A stretch of DNA of 64,000 nt from Hyphomicrobium sp. (GTDB lineage Bacteria; Pseudomonadota; Alphaproteobacteria; Rhizobiales; Hyphomicrobiaceae): assembly GCF_003987855.1 (NCBI RefSeq), contig NZ_RXIZ01000015.1, positions 132,778 to 196,777 on the forward strand, read 5' to 3'. The notes beneath the pieces are model-generated. The model was not told the origin of the DNA, searched no databases, and saw only the letters and a program-made list of their open reading frames with translations. Both the position numbers and the translations under genes were made by a program. Shown one piece after another: positions 1-8,722 of the stretch (the first letter of the stretch is position 1; each line of letters begins with the position of its first letter).

Positions 1-327
1 CAACCACCGAACGACATCCACCTTCTTATACAACACCGCAGACCTCTTTGATGTGCCCAGCTTATAATAGCGCGGTCCATTTCCTTTGAGCCGCATCTAA
101 GCCAAGCCCTGCCGCGTAATCCGCAGGAGCGTCGCGGCCTCAGCCGCGACGCATTCCGGCACTACCAGCGCATCGCGCAGACGGGCGGCATCACCGCCGA
201 GCCGCTCTCCCATGAACCGGCCGCTGGCCTCTGCCTGCATTACTTCTGCGGGCACTTCCTCCCAGACCACCGCGCCCGCGACCCCATCGCCATGATAGAC
301 GTCCACCGGCACTTCACGGCGCTGCAT
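1..327 (-). pseudogene. AlpA/excisionase-type HTH protein broken by an in-frame stop
   Basis: Read on the minus strand, positions 327-100 encode a stretch ending AAEAATLLRITRQGLA. A TAG follows at 99-97, and the same frame continues from 96 to the window edge with MRLKGNGPRYYKLG and VLYKKVDVVRWL. Joined across the stop, the two halves read like the usual HTH_17/AlpA fold (helix-turn-helix, RxKGxGPRYYKLG, LYxxxDVxxWL) found in excisionase-like regulators of integrative elements. The stop falls inside the recognition-helix region, so the product should be inactive unless translation restarts at the ATG at 96. The start codon at 327 is uncertain. The 3' end lies outside the window. The family call rests on pattern recognition, and the nonsense codon is seen directly. 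Confidence 0.6.
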
Positions 328-581
328 CCGGTCGCGGTTTCTGACGCACGCTGGGCGCTGAAGCTGTTTGCTTCGGGAACTGCAGACCTACCTCAGCATT
401 GTCGGCGCGCCTTATGAGCCGACAGCCGACCAGATGGGAGTAAGGACTTTCCGAGGGCTTTGAAACGTCGCGCAACGAGCAGGCGCGTTGATGACCTATA
501 ACGCTGACCTCAGCCAGAGTTTGCCAGGCCGAGCTTGATGCACTTTACGGCCTTTCCCTCGCGGAAACCCGCAAAGCCGCC

Positions 582-1100
582 ATGCCCGCCAAGATCTGCC
601 CCCGCGCAGACATCGTCATCAGCCGCAACCTCGACCGCACCACGCAGCGCGCAGCCGAGATGAGGCGGTGGCTCGTCAACCATTTCGGGCCCCGCGATCT
701 CATCATCGAGATTCTGGCCCGCATCGCCAAGACCGAGATCTGCTTCCGCAAGATGCTGGCCATCTTGCGGGCGACGCCGGTTGTGCCGGACGCGAACAGC
801 AGCCGGCACGCCATCACGTCGCCGGACCAGCTACCGGCATGGATGCAACGCCTTGAGGAATGGTCGCGGTCGGAATCGGAAATCATCGACGACCTCAAAC
901 TCTCGATCGAAACCCAAGACCCCCGCGCCGACGAGGGCGCCTGATCACTTGGAGTGGCCGCGGAGGACGGCATCGAGGCCATCAACGTGGTGCTCCGCCG
1001 CGGCGAGCTTTGGAAATTGCCTCGTGCCCACAAACGCCAACTCATCGCGGCCTCGGTTTGCGCGCGGGCGCAGCTCGCCGCGCTCATTGCCCTGATCTAA
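582..1100 (+). pseudogene. Unrecognised protein remnant with an internal TGA
   Basis: An ATG at 582 opens a 120-codon frame to a TGA at 942-944. The same frame then stays open to a TAA at 1098-1100 and encodes a plausible polypeptide (GIEAINVVLRRGELW ... QLIAASVCARAQLAAL). Protein-like sequence in the same frame also precedes the ATG (AELDALYGLSLAETRK from about 530). This looks like one decayed gene, or two short adjacent ones with the second starting at GTG 954. I do not recognise the family. Its position beside a broken HTH gene suggests leftover mobile-element cargo. No ribosome binding site stands out at 582. Confidence 0.35.
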
Positions 1101-1187
1101 ACGGCGCGGCCGTTCTCGACGCAGATTCCACATCCTTCGTTTGCCCGATGTCTACGTGCGCCTGGGCGTTAGAGAACACGCCGGAGA

Positions 1188-1244
1188 TCATGAAAACGCG
1201 GTCAACGATTTTCATGAAATTTAGTCTTGTTATTTTCATGGAAC
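1188..1244 (+). promoter_or_regulatory. Three copies of a TTTTCATG motif upstream of the XRE-cupin gene
   Basis: The motif ATTTTCATG starts at 1208 (inside the palindrome TTTCATGAAA) and again at 1232. An inverted copy, TCATGAAAAC, lies at 1188-1197. The two direct copies start 24 bp apart, and all three lie within 95 bp of the regulator start at 1281. Repeated near-palindromes just before an autoregulator are typical of operators. That the XRE-cupin protein binds them is inference. Confidence 0.45.
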
Positions 1245-1280
1245 GCTCTACGATCGCTCCAAAGCGAGGTATGCTGCCCC

Positions 1281-1910
1281 ATGTCTCTTCCTCGAATGCT
1301 GCGACCCACAAATCTTGACGAAGTGCCTGTCGCATCAGGGAAGCTTGATGACGACGCGGTGTTTGTTGGCAGCGAAATACGATCTCTGCGCAACGCCCGT
1401 GACATCACCCTTCATGATCTAGCAACTTCAACGGGCCTTTCGATTGGGTATCTGAGCCAGATCGAGCGCGGCATATCCAGTCCGGCTGTTGATGCACTTC
1501 ATGCCATCAGTCGAGCACTCGGCGTGACCATTAGCTGGTTCTTCAAACCGAGCGACGAGCAATCGACGATCGAACGAGACATCGTCGTCCGTGCAGGGCA
1601 AAGGCGCCGACTCAAGTTTAATTCGGGCATAACCGACGAACTTCTCTCCCCAAACTTAGATCGCCAGCTCGAGTTGCTTCGCTGCACGTTCGCGCCTGGC
1701 GCGACAAGTGGTGACGCAGCTTACTCCCATCGCGGCGAAGAGACCGGCATCGTCATCTCGGGTCGGCTTGAGGTGTGGGTCGGAGACAAACACTTCATGC
1801 TTGAGGAGGGAGATAGTTTCGCTTTCGAAAGCCATTTGCCCCATCGCTATCGCAATCCAGGACGGACCAAGACAGTTGTGATCTGGGCGATCACACCACC
1901 GAGTTACTAG
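1281..1910 (+). CDS. XRE-family regulator with C-terminal cupin domain
   Basis: This 209-residue cytoplasmic regulator has an N-terminal Cro/C1 helix-turn-helix (about residues 30-85; [18 protein letters not shown] is a typical HTH_3 core) and a C-terminal cupin_2 barrel (about 135-205; [13 protein letters not shown] and [16 protein letters not shown]). HTH-cupin proteins of this class usually sense a small amine or carboxylate metabolite and control the neighbouring catabolic genes. The ATG at 1281 is chosen over an upstream in-frame start at 1227 because the upstream stretch is not protein-like and overlaps the candidate operators. The flavoprotein gene starts 5 nt downstream, so the regulator is probably cotranscribed with the pathway it controls. 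Confidence 0.85.
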   Translation: MSLPRMLRPTNLDEVPVASGKLDDDAVFVGSEIRSLRNARDITLHDLATSTGLSIGYLSQIERGISSPAVDALHAISRALGVTISWFFKPSDEQSTIERDIVVRAGQRRRLKFNSGITDELLSPNLDRQLELLRCTFAPGATSGDAAYSHRGEETGIVISGRLEVWVGDKHFMLEEGDSFAFESHLPHRYRNPGRTKTVVIWAITPPSY

Positions 1911-1915
1911 GGTTC

Positions 1916-4372
1916 ATGATGACGACCGATGTACCGAAAAAGGTCGAGGTTTTGATTATCGGCGGCGGAATCGCCGGTTGTTCGGTAGCCTACCATCTTG
2001 CGAAAATCGGCATCTGCGACGTACTGCTTTGCGAGCGCCGCCAGCTTACCTGCGGTACAACTTGGCACGCCGCTGGGCTTGTTACGCAACTACGCGCAAC
2101 GCGCAATATGACGGAACTCGCGAAGTATACCGGAGAGCTTTTCCGTGATCTCGAGAGCGAAACGGGACAATCGACAGGGTTCAAGCAGAACGGAGCGCTC
2201 CGGCTTGCTAAGACCCAGGGTCGTTTTGAGGAGCTTAAACGCGGCGCCTCCATGGCCCGCAGTTTTGGCCTTGTAATCGATGTCCTCACACCTGAAGAGA
2301 TTAAAGAACGCTGGAACCCCCTTGATATGCAAGGGGTCCTGGGCGGGCTCTGGTCGCCTAACGATGGGCAGGTCAACCCCACGGACGTAACGATGGCGCT
2401 AGCGAAGGGCGCGCGAGCTGGAGGGGCGCGTATTGCGGAAAATACACGTGTCAGTCGCATTCTAGTTGAGCACGGCCGAGCAGTCGGAGTTTTGACCGAT
2501 AAGGGTGAGGTCCGAGCTGAGAAAGTCGTAATTTGTGGGGGGATGTGGTCGCGCGAACTTGCCGCTTCCATCGGTGTTTCGCTGCCACTACATGCGGCCG
2601 AGCACTTCTATGCCGTGACCGAGGCGATACCTGGATTACCTAAAGATTTGCCGGTCCTTTTCGTCGCCGATGAGCAAACCTATTACAAAGAAGATGCCGG
2701 CAAATTGCTTATCGGCTGCTTCGAGAAAGACGCCAAGCCCTGGGGTGCTTCCGGTATCCCGGACGACTTCTGCTTCGACGCTTTGCCCGAGGACTTCGAT
2801 CACTTCGCGCCCATACTCGAGCAGGCGGTCAGTCGGGTGCCGATACTGGCGAACACTGGCATCCAACTTTTCTTTAATGGGCCAGAGAGTTTTACGCCCG
2901 ACGACCGATATTTACTCGGTGAGACGCCAGAAGTCGAAAACCTCTTCTGCGCCTGCGGATTCAATTCCGTCGGAATTCTTTCGTCGGGAGGAGTAGGTAA
3001 GGCGCTTTCTCTCTGGATTCGAGACGGGCATGCGCCAGTCGAGCTGTCGGATGTAGATGTCCGTCGCATGGCTCATTTTCAATCCAATAGGCGATACCTT
3101 TTTGACCGCACGAAGGAAACGCTCGGACTTCTCTTCGATATGCACTGGCCAAATCGCCAATACGCTACGGCGAGAGATATTCGGCGCAGTCCCTTCCACG
3201 ACAAGCTTGTATCCCTCGGAGCGTGTATGACAGAGGCCGCCGGCTACGAGCGGCCAGGCTTCTTTGCCCGAGCCGAAGTGAAGCCAGAATTCGTGTACTC
3301 CTACGGCCGACAAAACTGGTTTGATGTCTGCGGCGAGGAATGTCGAAACACGCGGGACAACGTCACGTTGTTCGACCAGAGCTGCTTTACGAAGTTTATC
3401 GTCGAGGGGCGCGATGCGTGCCCCGTGCTTAACCGCATCTGCGCGAACAACATCGATGTTCCCGTTGGGCGGCTGGTCTACACGCAATGGCTTAATGATC
3501 GCGGCGGCATCGAAGCGGACGTCACCGTAACTCGGATCTCCGAGACATCATTTCTGATTGTAAGTATTGCAGCCTCGCAAACTCGTGACTTTGCATGGCT
3601 CCAGCGACATTTGCCCAACGAAGCTCACGTCTTCGCGCGCGATATCACATCGGGGTTGGCGACGTTGGCTATCATGGGTCCCAAGTCGCGGGATCTTCTA
3701 TCCCGGGTTTCGCCCGATGATTTTTCAACGGCTGCATTTTCGTTCGGATCCAGTCGCGAGATTGAGGTAGGTTACGCGCGCGCTCGAGCCAGTCGCGTGA
3801 CGTTCGTTGGCGAACTCGGCTGGGAACTCGCTATACCCACGGAATTTGCATCACATGTGATGGATACAATATTGGCTGCAGGCGCCGACCTCGGCCTACG
3901 CCATGGGGGCTTCTTTGCCATCAACTCCATGCGTTTGGAAAAGGGCTATCGGCATTGGGGCCATGACATCGGGGAGGAGGATACTCCTCTCGAAGCCGGT
4001 CTCGGGTTCGCCGTCGCCTTTGAAAAAAAAGGCGGGTTTATCGGCCGCGAAGCACTGCTACGTCGGCGAAACGTCGGTCCTCCGACACGACGGCTAGTTC
4101 AGATTGCCCTTCCCGACGATTGCGACAAACTCCTGCATCATGACGAACCAATTTGGTGCGGGAACCGAATTGTAGGTTCTGTCACTTCGGGAGCCTATGG
4201 GCACCGCGTCGGCGCGGCTCTCGGGTTAGGCTACATCGGCGACGATGATGGCGTTACGCCGGAACTCATAGCCAACCAGAATTTCGAGGTGGAGATCGCG
4301 TGGGAACGGTATCCCGCACGGATTCAACTCGGACCCTGGTACGACCCCAAATCGGAACGCGTCAAAGCCTGA
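1916..4372 (+). CDS. FAD-dependent dimethylglycine/sarcosine dehydrogenase-like protein
   Basis: This 818-residue protein has the full architecture of the dimethylglycine/sarcosine dehydrogenase family. An N-terminal DAO-type FAD domain carries the dinucleotide motif [25 protein letters not shown] follows, and its His corresponds to the residue that holds FAD covalently in dimethylglycine dehydrogenase. A FAO_M-type middle segment (about 390-440) leads into a C-terminal GcvT-like folate-binding half (about 440-810; [21 protein letters not shown]). Such enzymes oxidatively N-demethylate methylated glycines and pass the one-carbon unit to tetrahydrofolate. Start is ATG 1916 (or 1919), after AGGG. 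The exact substrate cannot be read from the sequence. The downstream aldehyde dehydrogenase and permease indicate a catabolic operon. Confidence 0.85.
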   Translation: MMTTDVPKKVEVLIIGGGIAGCSVAYHLAKIGICDVLLCERRQLTCGTTWHAAGLVTQLRATRNMTELAKYTGELFRDLESETGQSTGFKQNGALRLAKTQGRFEELKRGASMARSFGLVIDVLTPEEIKERWNPLDMQGVLGGLWSPNDGQVNPTDVTMALAKGARAGGARIAENTRVSRILVEHGRAVGVLTDKGEVRAEKVVICGGMWSRELAASIGVSLPLHAAEHFYAVTEAIPGLPKDLPVLFVADEQTYYKEDAGKLLIGCFEKDAKPWGASGIPDDFCFDALPEDFDHFAPILEQAVSRVPILANTGIQLFFNGPESFTPDDRYLLGETPEVENLFCACGFNSVGILSSGGVGKALSLWIRDGHAPVELSDVDVRRMAHFQSNRRYLFDRTKETLGLLFDMHWPNRQYATARDIRRSPFHDKLVSLGACMTEAAGYERPGFFARAEVKPEFVYSYGRQNWFDVCGEECRNTRDNVTLFDQSCFTKFIVEGRDACPVLNRICANNIDVPVGRLVYTQWLNDRGGIEADVTVTRISETSFLIVSIAASQTRDFAWLQRHLPNEAHVFARDITSGLATLAIMGPKSRDLLSRVSPDDFSTAAFSFGSSREIEVGYARARASRVTFVGELGWELAIPTEFASHVMDTILAAGADLGLRHGGFFAINSMRLEKGYRHWGHDIGEEDTPLEAGLGFAVAFEKKGGFIGREALLRRRNVGPPTRRLVQIALPDDCDKLLHHDEPIWCGNRIVGSVTSGAYGHRVGAALGLGYIGDDDGVTPELIANQNFEVEIAWERYPARIQLGPWYDPKSERVKA

Positions 4373-4390
4373 CGGTTGGAATGGAGAGAG

Positions 4391-5914
4391 ATGATGACTG
4401 CTCCGCAGGATTTCGAACGACTTTCGGGGAAGATCTACGTTGACGGTCGCTTCGTAGCGAGCCGCGCGACAGAGCATCTAGATGTGATCGATCCTGCGAC
4501 GGAGGAACGCGCTGGAATTATCGCTGACGCTACCGACGACGAGGTGGATTACGCCATTGAGCTCGCTAACTCCGCGCGGCGCCTTTGGATGGGTATGGAC
4601 GCACGCAGTCGGGCCGTTGTCCTCCACGACATCGCTTCGCTCTTGAGACAAGACAAGGCTCCGTACGCGGAATGCCTCACTCGCGAAGAAGGCAAGCCGT
4701 ACAAGGAGTCTGTTGACGAGGTGTCATGGTGCGCGACAGCCATCGACTATTACGCTGAACTCGCACGCCATGAATCGGGACGCATCGCCGGTGCTACAGT
4801 GCCTGGGCAATTTCACTTCAGCATCAAAGAGCCGCTCGGCACTATAGTGATTGTATTGCCATTCAACTATCCGCTCGTCCTATTGTGTTGGGAGGCTGCC
4901 GCAGCTCTTGCTGCTGGCAATGCCGTTATCATCAAGCCTCACGAGCAAACGAGCCTCACCACTCTCAAATTTATGGAGGTCTTTGCCACACTTCCACCTG
5001 GGTTGATGCAAGTGGTGACCGGCGGCGCGCGAGTTGGCCAGCGCCTGATCGCAAGCCCCAAAACTCACGGGGTCGCGTATACGGGTTCCGTCTCTGTCGG
5101 ACAAGCTGTGGCACGAACCTGCGCCGAGACCTTCAAACCAGTTCTAATCGAAGCCTCTGGCAACGATCCATTCATCGTCATGCCGTCGGCACCGATGGAT
5201 ATGGCCGTGCGTGGTGCCGCGTTCGCGGCGTATCTGAATTGCGGTCAGGTGTGCACATCGGCCGAGCGGTTCTATGTGCACGAGAAAATTCATGATCAAT
5301 TCGTTGAAGGTCTCGTGGCGGAGGCAAAAAGACTTCGCATTGGCAACGGCCTCGACGCAGTTGACCTCGGTCCGCTCGCGACGAGCAAACAACGCGACCG
5401 CTACGAGGGCTTGATAGCACGCGCCCGTCATCAAGGCGCCAAGGTCGCGACGGGAGGCGGCCGCCCGGCCGAGCTCAACCGCGGCTGGTTCGTCGAGCCG
5501 ACCGTGCTGACCGATGTAACGCCTGACATGGAGATCATCAACGAGGAGCCGTTTGGCCCTGTCGCGCCAATCTGCAAGGTCAAAGACTTCGACGAAGCGA
5601 TCAGGCTTGCCAACCGCTCGCGATTTGGCCTGGGATCAAATCTCTATTCCCTGGACATGGATGAAGCCTTCCGCGCGGTACGCGAGATTGAATCCGGCAT
5701 CCTCTGGGTGAACGCACCACTTCTCGACAACGATGCGCTGCCATTTGGCGGCCGGAAGCTCTCCGGTAGTGGCCGCCAGCTCGGCCCCGAGGGCCTCGCT
5801 CAGTTCCAAAACACCAAGTTTGTCATGATCGACCCGAAGGCATCGAACCAGGACTTCTGGTGGTTTCCGTACGCAGACGCCGAATGCTTCAATTCAGCAC
5901 CACCGCAACGCTAA
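4391..5914 (+). CDS. NAD(P)-dependent aldehyde dehydrogenase
   Basis: A 507-residue ALDH-superfamily enzyme that oxidises an aldehyde to an acid with NAD(P)+. Visible features are the PFNYPLVLL substrate/cofactor segment, the catalytic Glu in EASGNDPF (about residue 250), and the catalytic Cys in NCGQVCTSAERF (about 285). EEPFGPVAPI and the C-terminal PFGGRKLSGSGRQLG are also present. The ATG at 4391 is preferred because GGAGAG precedes it; an in-frame TTG at 4376 would add five residues. It follows the flavoprotein with an 18-nt gap. In this context it may oxidise formaldehyde, glyoxylate-semialdehyde or betaine-type aldehydes, but the substrate is not determined. Confidence 0.85.
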   Translation: MMTAPQDFERLSGKIYVDGRFVASRATEHLDVIDPATEERAGIIADATDDEVDYAIELANSARRLWMGMDARSRAVVLHDIASLLRQDKAPYAECLTREEGKPYKESVDEVSWCATAIDYYAELARHESGRIAGATVPGQFHFSIKEPLGTIVIVLPFNYPLVLLCWEAAAALAAGNAVIIKPHEQTSLTTLKFMEVFATLPPGLMQVVTGGARVGQRLIASPKTHGVAYTGSVSVGQAVARTCAETFKPVLIEASGNDPFIVMPSAPMDMAVRGAAFAAYLNCGQVCTSAERFYVHEKIHDQFVEGLVAEAKRLRIGNGLDAVDLGPLATSKQRDRYEGLIARARHQGAKVATGGGRPAELNRGWFVEPTVLTDVTPDMEIINEEPFGPVAPICKVKDFDEAIRLANRSRFGLGSNLYSLDMDEAFRAVREIESGILWVNAPLLDNDALPFGGRKLSGSGRQLGPEGLAQFQNTKFVMIDPKASNQDFWWFPYADAECFNSAPPQR

Positions 5915-5930
5915 ACAACAAAAAGGGAGA

Positions 5931-6095
5931 ATGATCGTGCAAAGCAAAGGTCTTCATCCAGAACTTGAGCGCCGTGTGAAGCTGCTCGAACGATCCGAAA
6001 ACCAGGGTCAAGATTATGACGCAAGCGCCTGGGCCGTACTGATCATTCTTGGCATCGTTCTTCCCATCATCGCACTTTGGCTTGGGAGAGCGTGA
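5931..6095 (+). CDS. 54-residue single-span membrane microprotein coupled to the permease
   Basis: ATG at 5931, preceded by AAAAAGGGAGA, opens a 54-codon frame ending in a TGA at 6093-6095 that overlaps the permease ATG (TGATG). The product has a charged amphipathic N-terminal half (HPELERRVKLLERSEN, about residues 9-24), then one hydrophobic span of about 20 residues (AWAVLIILGIVLPIIALWLG), ending Arg-Ala. The strong Shine-Dalgarno sequence, operon position and stop-start overlap argue that it is translated. It could be an accessory or stabilising subunit of the NCS1 permease. I know of no named family and assign no function. Confidence 0.7.
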   Translation: MIVQSKGLHPELERRVKLLERSENQGQDYDASAWAVLIILGIVLPIIALWLGRA

Positions 6096-7498
6096 TGACA
6101 ATAGAAGCTTCGGATTCGGTTCTGGTCGAGGCCGATAAGAGTGCCTGGCCGCTTCTGCCGGCTGAGCGTACCTGGGGCTCTTGGCAGTTGGGTATCTCGC
6201 TTGCCACGGCTGCTGCCGCAACATGGTGCTACATTATCGGCGAATACGTCGGGTATTACCTTAATTTCCGCGAGGGCTTCGCGGCCCTCTTTGCCGGAAG
6301 CATGATTGGCATGCTCATCGTTGCGCTGGCGGCGGTACCGGTTTGTATTCGCTTCGGCGTTGATTCGATCGCTTCGTGCAAACCCCAATTCGGCTCTGTC
6401 GGCTGGATCATACCGGCTATCATGCAGTTCGTGTCGATTGTCGGCTGGAACTCCCTCCTGCTGATCTTCTTCGCGAAGTCGACGACGCAGCTTCTGCAAG
6501 CACTCCATTTGGTCGGCGAGGGCTCAAGCTCAATGCTGGTGCCGGCTACCGTGCTTTTGGCTTCGGCTCTAGTGTTCTTGTTCCTTCTCAACGGATCGTC
6601 CGGCGTCGATAAAGTCTCGAAAATTCTGGTTGCGCACGTCTTCGTTGGCATGTGGATGCTCTACATCTTAGTCACGCAACGCTGGGACGACCTCGTAAAG
6701 GCAGTGCCTGCGTCGGCATCGCCCAGTCCGCTCTGGAACTACACGACTGGCGTCGAAATCGGCATCGTATCGCTTTTATCTTGGTGGCCCTATATCGGAG
6801 CCATGGTTCGCATGGCCCCGAATGGTCGCTCGGCCGCGATGCCGATCATGCTTGGCATGGGCGCGCCGGTTCCACTTCTGTCGGCCATTGGCATTGCCGG
6901 CATCCTTGTCTTGCAGGTTTCGGATCCCGCCTCCTGGTTGCGCTCAATTGGCGGGCCGACCTACGGCATCATCGCGCTCCTCTTTGTCGCCGCGGCAAAC
7001 CTCGGTACGGCAGTGGCCGGAGTCTATGCCTCGTCGATTGGCCTTCGCCATGTTCCGGCCTTCTCAAACCTGTCCTGGCCGGCGCTGCTGCTGCTTTCAA
7101 TCGCGCCTGTCGGCGTCGTCGGCCTTTTCATCCCGGAGCTCTTCTTTGCAAACTTCGGTACTTTCTTGGCCTTCATCGGCTTGGCCTTTGCACCGCTTTG
7201 CGGCATCCAGATCGCCGACTACTACTTCCTACGGGGACGGCGTATTGACGTCCGTGGCCTTTTCGATGGCGGTCCCGACAGCGCCTACCGCTACTGGGGT
7301 GGGTTCAACCCGGCGTCCCTTGCCGCCATGGCTGTAGGTTGCGCGACCTACGTCTATCTGCTCAACCCGTTGACGTATGCGAGCCGCTTTCCCTACGAAT
7401 ACCTTACTGCTTCCCTGCCGACAGCTTTCGTAGGGGGTTTAGTCTACATCCTGCTGACATTGGCTATCGTCAAACCTGCGCATAAGGGGGACTATTGA
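6095..7498 (+). CDS. NCS1-family permease (purine/cytosine permease type)
   Basis: A 467-residue integral membrane protein with about twelve hydrophobic segments, starting ATG at 6095 inside the stop of the microprotein. The N-terminal TWGSWQLGISLATAAAATW and the following segments resemble the cytosine/purine/hydantoin permease family (NCS1), which imports nucleobases, hydantoins or related small amines with H+ or Na+. The segment CGIQIADYYFLRGRRIDV near residue 370 is typical of NCS1 proteins. As the last intact gene of the operon it probably imports the compound degraded by the flavoprotein and aldehyde dehydrogenase. Substrate is unknown. An upstream TTG at 6077 is rejected. Confidence 0.8.
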   Translation: MTIEASDSVLVEADKSAWPLLPAERTWGSWQLGISLATAAAATWCYIIGEYVGYYLNFREGFAALFAGSMIGMLIVALAAVPVCIRFGVDSIASCKPQFGSVGWIIPAIMQFVSIVGWNSLLLIFFAKSTTQLLQALHLVGEGSSSMLVPATVLLASALVFLFLLNGSSGVDKVSKILVAHVFVGMWMLYILVTQRWDDLVKAVPASASPSPLWNYTTGVEIGIVSLLSWWPYIGAMVRMAPNGRSAAMPIMLGMGAPVPLLSAIGIAGILVLQVSDPASWLRSIGGPTYGIIALLFVAAANLGTAVAGVYASSIGLRHVPAFSNLSWPALLLLSIAPVGVVGLFIPELFFANFGTFLAFIGLAFAPLCGIQIADYYFLRGRRIDVRGLFDGGPDSAYRYWGGFNPASLAAMAVGCATYVYLLNPLTYASRFPYEYLTASLPTAFVGGLVYILLTLAIVKPAHKGDY

Positions 7499-7510
7499 GA
7501 ACCTCCGAGC

Positions 7511-7837
7511 GTGGTCCAACATCGCTATCGGACAGTTCTAGTTTTTCTGGCCAAGAAGGTCCTGCTCGTCGTCGCCCATCCGCGTAGTGACCCTTTGACA
7601 TTTGCATCGGCGAGCGCCTTCGCCGGTGCGTGTAATGCTAAGGGTCATCAAATCGAATGGGCCGATCTCATTGCGGAAGGCTTCGATCCAGTGTTGAGGC
7701 AGTCGGACGAGCCAGACTGGTCTGACCCGAGGAAGGAATACTCCGCTTCCGTCCAACGCGAGATGGCGCGCATCGAACTTAACAACGCCACCGTCATCCG
7801 CCTGAGGCGCCAATCCTCTTGCGGAATGTCCGTTTGA
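7511..7837 (+). pseudogene. 3'-truncated flavodoxin-fold NAD(P)H oxidoreductase remnant
   Basis: From the GTG at 7511 the frame encodes KKVLLVVAHPRSDPLTFAS and then DWSDPRKEYSASVQREMARIE, the N-terminal half of an MdaB/YwrO/KefF-type NAD(P)H quinone oxidoreductase. Homology ends abruptly after NNATVI, where the family continues with a hydrophobic strand and a Trp-rich FMN-binding loop. Here a short Arg-rich tail ends at 7837. At 108 residues against roughly 190-200 for the family, it lacks the cofactor site and is most likely a deletion remnant. Confidence 0.7.
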
Positions 7838-7904
7838 TCCCAGGAGCGGACCCTGGCAGGTGGTTTTGGAAGGTTGTTGTCTGGGACTGCTACGACGTCG
7901 GCTT

Positions 7905-8117
7905 TCAGTGGTCAATCAGAAGCGTCCCGATGACATCAACAACCGCTTTTGACCCATAGCGGACCATTCCTACAGCCATCTCCCCGTTGCTGCGAGACAC
8001 CGGAATCCCAGTTGCAGCGCATTCGCGGAGTCTTTCAGCATGTCCAAGCCGTAGCAGCACATGGGCTGCGGGCGAAATTCGATGTAAGCTTATCGTAATG
8101 CTGCCTATCGGAGACTT
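7905..8117 (-). pseudogene. C-terminal fragment of an unrecognised conserved-looking protein
   Basis: The minus strand is open from 8117 to a TGA at 7907-7905 and encodes a well-formed protein tail: AERLRECAATGIPVSRSNGE followed by MAVGMVRYGSKAVVDVIG. There is no plausible start or ribosome binding site within the open stretch, and a stop precedes it at 8120-8118. It faces the truncated oxidoreductase fragment, so the two ends probably mark a deletion or rearrangement scar. The family is not recognised. Confidence 0.4.
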
Positions 8118-8122
8118 TCAGA

Positions 8123-8641
8123 ATGAATAGCCAGAAACAGCTCACTTTGGACGAAAGCCAAGTCTCGCGCAGAACCGCCCTAGGCCTAGCGGCCAGCGCC
8201 GGATTGGCCCAGCTGGCGCTTGCATCAAAGTCGGCCACCGCTGACGACGAAGGCGCCCACATGGACCATATGGATCACATGGCCATGGATCATGGAAGCG
8301 GTCTATCTCCCAACCAAACGGTGATCGACGTCGCTCTCAATTGCGTGAAGCGTGGGGATGTCTGCTTCAACCACTGCATCACGCTTTTGAGTAAGGGCGA
8401 TACGTCGATCAAGGATTGCATTCGCACCGTCTCAGCCATGCTTCCGACCTGTTCAACATTGGCGCAGCTTGCTTCTCTCGAAGCCGCTCGGCTCAAAGAA
8501 TTTGCAAAGGTCTGTATCGCGATTTGCGAGGACTGCGAAAAAGAATGCAAGAGACACGCGGATCACCATGCCGCGTGCAAAAATTGCATGGAATCCTGCG
8601 TGGACTGTATCAAAGAGTGCAAAAAGCTCGTCGAAGCGTAA
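8123..8641 (+). CDS. Tat-exported Csp-type four-helix-bundle copper-storage protein
   Basis: This 172-residue protein begins with a Tat signal (SRRTALGLAASAGLAQLALA, residues 14-33). A Met/His-rich stretch follows (HMDHMDHMAMDHG, about 46-58), then a Cys-rich helical domain. I count 14 cysteines, mostly in CxxC or CxxxC spacing along helices (ICEDCEKEC, CKNCMESCVDCIKEC). This matches the copper storage protein Csp1/DUF326 family, which binds many Cu(I) ions inside a four-helix bundle and is best known from methanotrophs. The Tat signal points to export as a folded, possibly loaded, protein. RBS GGAG lies upstream of ATG 8123. Copper binding is inferred from the family and the cysteine pattern. 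Confidence 0.85.
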   Translation: MNSQKQLTLDESQVSRRTALGLAASAGLAQLALASKSATADDEGAHMDHMDHMAMDHGSGLSPNQTVIDVALNCVKRGDVCFNHCITLLSKGDTSIKDCIRTVSAMLPTCSTLAQLASLEAARLKEFAKVCIAICEDCEKECKRHADHHAACKNCMESCVDCIKECKKLVEA

Positions 8642-8678
8642 TGGCGCTCGCGGGGAAAAACCTGCTCGATCGAATGTA

Positions 8679-8704
8679 CCCTAAGCGGCTTGGACCGCTT
8701 AGGG
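8679..8704. terminator. Perfect 10-bp hairpin between convergent genes
   Basis: CCCTAAGCGG and CCGCTTAGGG form a perfect 10-bp stem with a 6-nt loop, placed between the copper protein (plus) and the CbiM-like gene (minus). The T-tract is weak on both strands, so it is probably a bidirectional hairpin terminator or mRNA-end stabiliser. Confidence 0.65.
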
Positions 8705-8722
8705 ATAAAATTTCGCGATCTG

